This document shows positions 6,463 through 10,237 of a DNA stretch of 10,237 bases, piece by piece (the stretch's first letter is position 1; the number at the start of each line of letters is the position of its first letter). The stretch lies in assembly GCA_910583795.1 (NCBI GenBank), contig CAJTZQ010000099.1:1-10237 (forward strand), written 5' to 3'. The stretch comes from an uncultured Muribaculaceae bacterium. Lineage in GTDB: Bacteria > Bacteroidota > Bacteroidia > Bacteroidales > Muribaculaceae. The notes under the pieces were generated by a model. That model was given only the letters and a program-made list of their open reading frames with translations. It made no database searches and was not told the origin of the DNA. Made by a program: the position numbers and the translations under genes.

Positions 6463-6494
6463 CATCTTTAAAAAAATTAAAAATCCATAGAGAG

Positions 6495-8474
6495 ATGAGA
6501 AAGTTGTTCAAGATAATGATAATTACATTGTCAGTAGCATTGCTTATAGGTTGTGAGAAGCAGCAACAGCAGAGCGCGTCAAAGATTGAGCAAGCGCTTA
6601 AAGCCGCCGGAAGCAATCGCGCGGAACTGGAGCAGGTGCTTGAACATTATAGCGGAGACTCGCTTCGCCTTGCTGCCGCGACATTTTTGATTGAGAATAT
6701 GCCGGGGCATGTATCATATCGCGACCGCGATGGGGAGAAAGCGTTTTACCATATTGCCGATTCACTGTTCGAGACAATAAGTGAGGAGGCCTACGACCGT
6801 CGGCGCGCCGTGATCGACAGCCTTATGGGGCTGAAGGTAGCCCAATTTTGGAATGGAGGATATGTACAGGATATTGAAATTATCTCAGCCGACTTCCTGG
6901 TAGCGAACATTGACAGCGCTTTCAACATATGGGAGCGCTCGCCGTGGGCGCGCCATCTTGATTTCGACGAATTCTGCGAAACATTGCTTCCATATAAAAC
7001 AACCGAGTTACAACCGCTCGACAACTGGCGCTCGCAGATGAAAAACCGCTATACCGCCGGTATAGCGAACCTCGCCTATTGCGACCCATACCGCCATTCG
7101 CCGGTCTACGCATGCATAGAGATGAATAAGACACTGCGCGATTCGGTGAAACCAGACATAAGGGGATTCGACTACGCGGTTCAGATTCTTGACATGGGGG
7201 TGAAGCCGAAAGTTCCTTTCGGCAACTGCGGTCACTACGCAGACCTCGCCATAGCCGCCATGCGCAGCGAGGGGATCCCGGTGGTGAAAGATTACATCCC
7301 GATATGGAGTTTCCGCACGCTCGGACATGAATGGAATGCGGTTCTTGACACCGAAGGGCGCTGGGTAGAGTTCGGCGGTGCTTTGTCAGAACCGGGTGTC
7401 GAGGAAAAAATCGGAGAAAGAAAATCGAAAGTATTGCGGCGAACCTATGCCCACAATCCCCGTGTGCTCGAACTGCTTGCCTCGGGAGAGTATGTGCCGG
7501 TGTCATTTCGCTCGCCGTTTTTTACGGATGTCACCGCATCCTATATACCCTGCACAGATGTGGAGGTGGAAGCAGCGGGTGAGGAGGACGGCTACGCTTA
7601 CATCGCGCTCTCTGACTGGACGGGATGGCGTCCAATAGAGTTCGCCCGCATGGAGGAGGGTAAAGCCACTTTCCGCGACATAGGCACCAACAGCATCTAT
7701 ACCGTAGTGCGCTACGACAGCTACGGGGCACAGCGAGTGGTCACCCCACCCTTCCGCCTTGACCGCAAAGGTGAAAAACATTATATCATCCCCGACGAGA
7801 GCCGGCTGAGAACGGTAACGCTCAACCGTAAGTTTCCGGTACTCCCGTCGGTTACATCGGCAGCCGTGCGAATAAACGGCGCCGAACTACACGCCGCCGA
7901 CAATCCCGACTTCCCCAGCTACAGGCTTATCCACAAGGTTGCGGACGGTTTCGCCACTGCCCATGAAGTAAAGGTAGCCGACACTATCGGCGCCCACCGC
8001 TACTGGCGCTACAAGCAGGACACCCCTGGTACTTACTGCAATGTTGCCGAACTGAAATTTATTGACGCCGATAACCGCGAGATGAGCGGGAAGATAATAG
8101 GAACTCCGGGAGCATACAAAGAGGTGCCATACGCGACGAAAGAGAAGGCATTCGACTCTGACCCGCTCACGATCTTCGAGGCACCGACCGATGCCGGAGG
8201 ATGGGTAGGGATGGATTTCGGCGAGCCTGTGAGGGTTGCGGCGATCGAATTTACCGGACGAGGAGACGGCAATGCCATAGAGCGCGGAGACCTCTACGAA
8301 CTATTCTACTTCAAGGATGGCGCTTGGCGCTCCCTGGGACAGAAAACCGGCGAAGGGGTTGCGGTGACCTTCGACAATGTGCCTGAAAACGCCCTGCTGC
8401 TGTTGCGCGACCGTACCAAGGGAAAGGACGAACGAATATTCACTTACGAAAACGGCGAGCAGATATGGTGGTGA
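6495..8474 (+). CDS. Transglutaminase-like lipoprotein with discoidin-like C-terminus
   Basis: ATG 6495 is chosen because MRKLFKIM, a hydrophobic core and lipobox LIGC (Cys20) follow directly; the longer frame beginning at TTG 6369 adds 42 residues that hide this signal. The 659-residue product has a helical region at 25-160. A transglutaminase/cysteine-protease core follows, with FGNCGHYADLAIAAMRSEGIP (Cys245, nucleophile position) and GHEWNAVLDTEGRWVEF (His278); the third catalytic acid is not clearly identifiable. Beta-rich segments lie at about 340-490. A C-terminal stretch from about 500 (HRYWRYKQDTPGTYCNVAEL, then AFDSDPLTIFEA, then GWVGMDFGEPVRVAAIEFT) looks like an F5/8 type C (discoidin) carbohydrate-binding fold. 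Such proteins in Bacteroidales are surface or periplasmic; a protease or amidase action on a protein or glycan-linked substrate is a family-level guess. It overlaps the signal peptidase gene by 10 bases. Its base composition is markedly more GC-rich than the genes to the left. Confidence 0.85.
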   Translation: MRKLFKIMIITLSVALLIGCEKQQQQSASKIEQALKAAGSNRAELEQVLEHYSGDSLRLAAATFLIENMPGHVSYRDRDGEKAFYHIADSLFETISEEAYDRRRAVIDSLMGLKVAQFWNGGYVQDIEIISADFLVANIDSAFNIWERSPWARHLDFDEFCETLLPYKTTELQPLDNWRSQMKNRYTAGIANLAYCDPYRHSPVYACIEMNKTLRDSVKPDIRGFDYAVQILDMGVKPKVPFGNCGHYADLAIAAMRSEGIPVVKDYIPIWSFRTLGHEWNAVLDTEGRWVEFGGALSEPGVEEKIGERKSKVLRRTYAHNPRVLELLASGEYVPVSFRSPFFTDVTASYIPCTDVEVEAAGEEDGYAYIALSDWTGWRPIEFARMEEGKATFRDIGTNSIYTVVRYDSYGAQRVVTPPFRLDRKGEKHYIIPDESRLRTVTLNRKFPVLPSVTSAAVRINGAELHAADNPDFPSYRLIHKVADGFATAHEVKVADTIGAHRYWRYKQDTPGTYCNVAELKFIDADNREMSGKIIGTPGAYKEVPYATKEKAFDSDPLTIFEAPTDAGGWVGMDFGEPVRVAAIEFTGRGDGNAIERGDLYELFYFKDGAWRSLGQKTGEGVAVTFDNVPENALLLLRDRTKGKDERIFTYENGEQIWW

Positions 8475-9340
8475 ACAAGCGTATCATTGAGATTGCCGGA
8501 AGAGTGTTCTACATCGTGTTCGAGATCGCCGGATGGCTGTCGTTTTTGGCTATAATATACGTATTGCTTCTGATAGTGGTGTTTGATACATTCAGCACCC
8601 CCACAGGCTCAATGACCCCGACCATCAAGCCGGGGAGCCGTTGGATGATCATCAACAAGCTAAAGCTCGGAGGCCGCATCTTTGATGTGCATGACGCAGC
8701 GGCGGGGTTACCCTTCAAGGTGCGCCGTCTGCCGGGTTACGGAAAGCTTGAAAAGAACGACATCATAATCTTCAACGGCACCTTCACCGAAAGCTGGGAC
8801 AGCGTGGCGATGAACATGCGTCGTTACTACTGCAAGCGCGCCGTAGCCGTGGCAGGCGATACGCTTGAGATACGCGACGGTCGCTACCGTGTTAGCGGAT
8901 TCGACGGCACGCTTGGCGTGGAGGACGAGCAGCTGCAGGTGAAATATTACAAGAATTATCTCGCGGGCCTGCCCGACAGTCTCGCGCATCCCGGATGGTT
9001 TCAGTCGCTTCCTTATGACGGGGAGACAGGCTGGACTATCGCCGATTTCGGTCCGATAGTCGTTCCGGCAGTAGGAACCACCATATCCATAGACAGGCTC
9101 AACTACCGCATATACCGGAAATATATCGCTTGGGAAACTGGGGAGCAACCCGAGTGGCGAGACGATAGAGCATGGCTCGGGGACGCCCCTATCGACAACT
9201 ATACCTTTACCGAAAATTACTGTTTCGCCGCCGGCGACCATGCAATAGATTCGCAGGACTCCCGCTACTGGGGACTCGTACCTGAAAAATTTATCGTAGG
9301 CGTGAAGCTTGACGAACTGCTGAAAAAGCTGACATCATAG
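8465..9340 (+). CDS. lepB: Signal peptidase I (S26 family), accessory paralog
   Basis: This 291-residue type I signal peptidase has one N-terminal membrane segment (about 14-40), followed at once by box B, TPTGSMTPTIKPG, with catalytic Ser49. Box D is RRYYCKRAVAVAGD with general-base Lys124, and box E is GDHAIDSQDSRYWGLVPEKFIVGV at 257-280. All catalytic elements are present. Box E has Asp262 where Asn is usual in GDNxxNSxDSR. A long insertion between boxes D and E (about 140-250) is normal for Bacteroidetes members. It removes N-terminal signal peptides on the periplasmic face of the inner membrane. The ATG lies inside the end of the transglutaminase-like gene (ATGGTGGTGA, 10-base overlap), so the two are translated from one message. 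Whether this is the housekeeping enzyme or a dedicated second copy cannot be told from the window; the pairing favours the latter. The gene symbol is by family. Confidence 0.9.
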   Translation: MVVNKRIIEIAGRVFYIVFEIAGWLSFLAIIYVLLLIVVFDTFSTPTGSMTPTIKPGSRWMIINKLKLGGRIFDVHDAAAGLPFKVRRLPGYGKLEKNDIIIFNGTFTESWDSVAMNMRRYYCKRAVAVAGDTLEIRDGRYRVSGFDGTLGVEDEQLQVKYYKNYLAGLPDSLAHPGWFQSLPYDGETGWTIADFGPIVVPAVGTTISIDRLNYRIYRKYIAWETGEQPEWRDDRAWLGDAPIDNYTFTENYCFAAGDHAIDSQDSRYWGLVPEKFIVGVKLDELLKKLTS

Positions 9341-9407
9341 GTCACAGCCTCTGTCTTTCTTATTAACACTCAAGAGTCAAATATTAACTCTAAACCGACA
9401 CTGCGAA

Positions 9408-9611
9408 GGTAATTGTCTTGACAATGCCATGGCTGAAAACTTCTTCGGCATAATGAAATCCGAATTGCTTTATGCCGAGAAATTTGACTCGCCGGAAGCC
9501 TTTATAAAGGCTTTGGATGAATATATCGATTACTACAACAATAAAAGAATTAAAGCCCGGTTAAAAGGAAAGAGTCCGGTGCAATACCGAACTCTTTCTA
9601 TAACAGGATAA
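9408..9611 (+). pseudogene. IS3-family transposase (orfB) C-terminal fragment
   Basis: Reading in frame from 9408 gives GNCLDNAMAENFFGIMKSEL, the highly conserved end of the IS3-family integrase core; the Glu before NFF is the third catalytic acid of the DDE triad. It is followed by the usual helix (F.S.EAF..AL.EYIDYYN), then NNKRIKARLKGKSPVQYR and a stop. About 68 codons remain of a transposase normally near 270-300 residues, and the first two catalytic Asp are absent. The frame stays open upstream of 9408, but that sequence no longer resembles the family. The visible ATG at 9429 is internal, not a real start. No activity is expected. Confidence 0.85.
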
Positions 9612-9621
9612 TGTTTAATCC

Positions 9622-9646
9622 GTCCAACTTTTTTGGGGTCACTTCA
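9622..9646 (+). repeat. Right inverted repeat of the IS3-family remnant
   Basis: GTCCAACTTTTTTGGGGTCACTTCA matches the usual right end of IS150/IS3-group elements (GTCCAACTTTTGGGGTCA.TTCA), with a longer T run. It begins 11 bases after the transposase stop codon, the normal distance. Confidence 0.65.
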
Positions 9647-9666
9647 ATGTGACAGGGCCTCATTAA

Positions 9667-10237
9667 TTATAACTCAATGATAACCGGCTTATTCGTCAAT
9701 CTATAATCGTCGTCTACAAGAGATGCATTGGAGAAGGCTGTATGTTGAGAGTGAATCAGACCGTAATTGTTATGGATATGCCCGAAAAGATGAAGCCTTG
9801 GCATAACATCCGATGCTCTTTGCAAAAGTTCCTTTGAGCCATAATTTATCCCCTTGTCGAAGTCAAGGATGCCCAAAGGAGGGTTATGGGTGATAAGCAC
9901 ATCAATATTATTGGGAATATCAGCATAGTTTTGGACTTGACGCTCGGTGATGCAGTCGCCTATGAACATCGGGACGCCATAGAATCGGATGCCGTCTATC
10001 TCAATGTAGGAGTTGCAGAGATAATGCACATTTTCATCCAGTCCGTTGATATTGGCGCCATAGAGACAATCGTCATGGTTGCCACAAATGAATATTTTAT
10101 GCCTGTATGGCAAATCGCAGAACCAATTGAGAAAATCAAGAGCCTCTTTTTCGGAGCCTACCATGCAGAAGTCGCCCGAATGCACAATAACATCAGCCGC
10201 AGGCAAATTCCGAAGCTGATGATGGCATCCATGAGTA
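9667..10237 (-). CDS. Metallophosphoesterase (calcineurin-like), 5' end cut by the window
   Basis: The frame is open to the window edge. It reads THGCHHQLRNLPAADVIVHSGDF from 10236, so the true start lies outside and a TTG at 10206 is not the start. All family motifs are visible in order: (D)THG at the edge, HSGD, GNHD, THNPP, and FGHIH, which supply the two-metal site of calcineurin-like phosphoesterases. The length from the first motif is about 190 residues, in line with small bacterial phosphodiesterases of the YfcE/MPPED type. It has no signal peptide in the visible part and is probably cytoplasmic. It hydrolyses phosphomono- or diesters, with the substrate not predictable. Its stop lies 20 bases from the IS remnant end, so the insertion landed in the 3' flank without damaging the reading frame. 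Confidence 0.88.
   Translation of the reverse strand, partial: THGCHHQLRNLPAADVIVHSGDFCMVGSEKEALDFLNWFCDLPYRHKIFICGNHDDCLYGANINGLDENVHYLCNSYIEIDGIRFYGVPMFIGDCITERQVQNYADIPNNIDVLITHNPPLGILDFDKGINYGSKELLQRASDVMPRLHLFGHIHNNYGLIHSQHTAFSNASLVDDDYRLTNKPVIIEL

Larger units (their letters stand above)
9408..9646 (+). mobile_element. Right-end remnant of an IS3-family insertion sequence
   Basis: Only the last part of the transposase and the right terminal repeat are present. No left terminal repeat (expected to begin TGAAGTGACCCC) or upstream orfA/orfB sequence is seen before about 9400, where the signal peptidase gene has just ended. The element is therefore a dead 3' fragment left by deletion or recombination. 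Confidence 0.75.

Noticed and set aside
6922..7506. Long minus-strand ORFs opposite the transglutaminase-like gene (also 8708-9241 opposite the signal peptidase)
   Set aside because: They are antisense shadows of GC-rich coding sequence; the plus-strand genes have clear catalytic motifs and signals.
9638..9653. GTCAC-loop-GTGAC hairpin as a terminator for the metallophosphoesterase gene
   Set aside because: It has no T tract on the minus strand, and the left arm lies within the IS terminal repeat, so it is probably an accident of the insertion junction.

Overview
The window reads as a chromosomal stretch from a gut Bacteroidales bacterium. A Muribaculaceae or Bacteroides-type genome is the best guess, but the sequence does not fix the genus. 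The reasons are SusD-era style lipoproteins with Bacteroidetes lipoboxes, two NVEALA-type small proteins, several 6-bladed beta-propeller lipoproteins of the BF3164 type, a DUF1573 domain, and promoters that fit the Bacteroidetes -33 TTTG / -7 TAnnTTTG pattern instead of -35/-10 boxes.

Left block, about 1-6437, all minus strand and visibly AT-rich. Read in the direction of transcription it holds: a lone propeller-like lipoprotein (5358-6437); a three-gene unit with its own promoter, comprising a thioredoxin-like/DUF1573 lipoprotein (4215-5060), an NVEALA-type peptide (3885-4199) and a BF3164-like lipoprotein (2744-3817); a 379-residue propeller lipoprotein (1283-2422) with its own promoter, followed by an uncatalogued 28-codon mini-lipoprotein (1146-1232) and a terminator (1088-1125); then a consensus promoter (1036-1066) driving a second NVEALA-type gene (596-1003), which overlaps by ATGA a paralog of the 379-residue lipoprotein. 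That paralog is broken by a one-base frameshift near its midpoint and its remainder leaves the window (1-599).

Right block, about 6495-9340, plus strand and clearly richer in GC: a transglutaminase-like lipoprotein with a discoidin-like C-terminus (6495-8474), overlapping by 10 bases a signal peptidase I paralog (8465-9340). Next come the right-end remnant of an IS3-family element (about 9408-9646) and, on the minus strand, a metallophosphoesterase cut by the window edge (9667-10237).

The most interesting unit is the left block. Two small Cys-rich proteins share an N-terminal hydrophobic segment and a LANIDAL...EGE(D/E)G block. Each is genetically tied to a GEGP(E/D)EY propeller lipoprotein, and one unit adds a thiol-disulfide-type lipoprotein. 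I read this as an envelope-located, peptide-plus-receptor or peptide-plus-chaperone system of unknown function that is duplicating and decaying here. The functional part is inference; the gene arrangement and motifs are seen directly.
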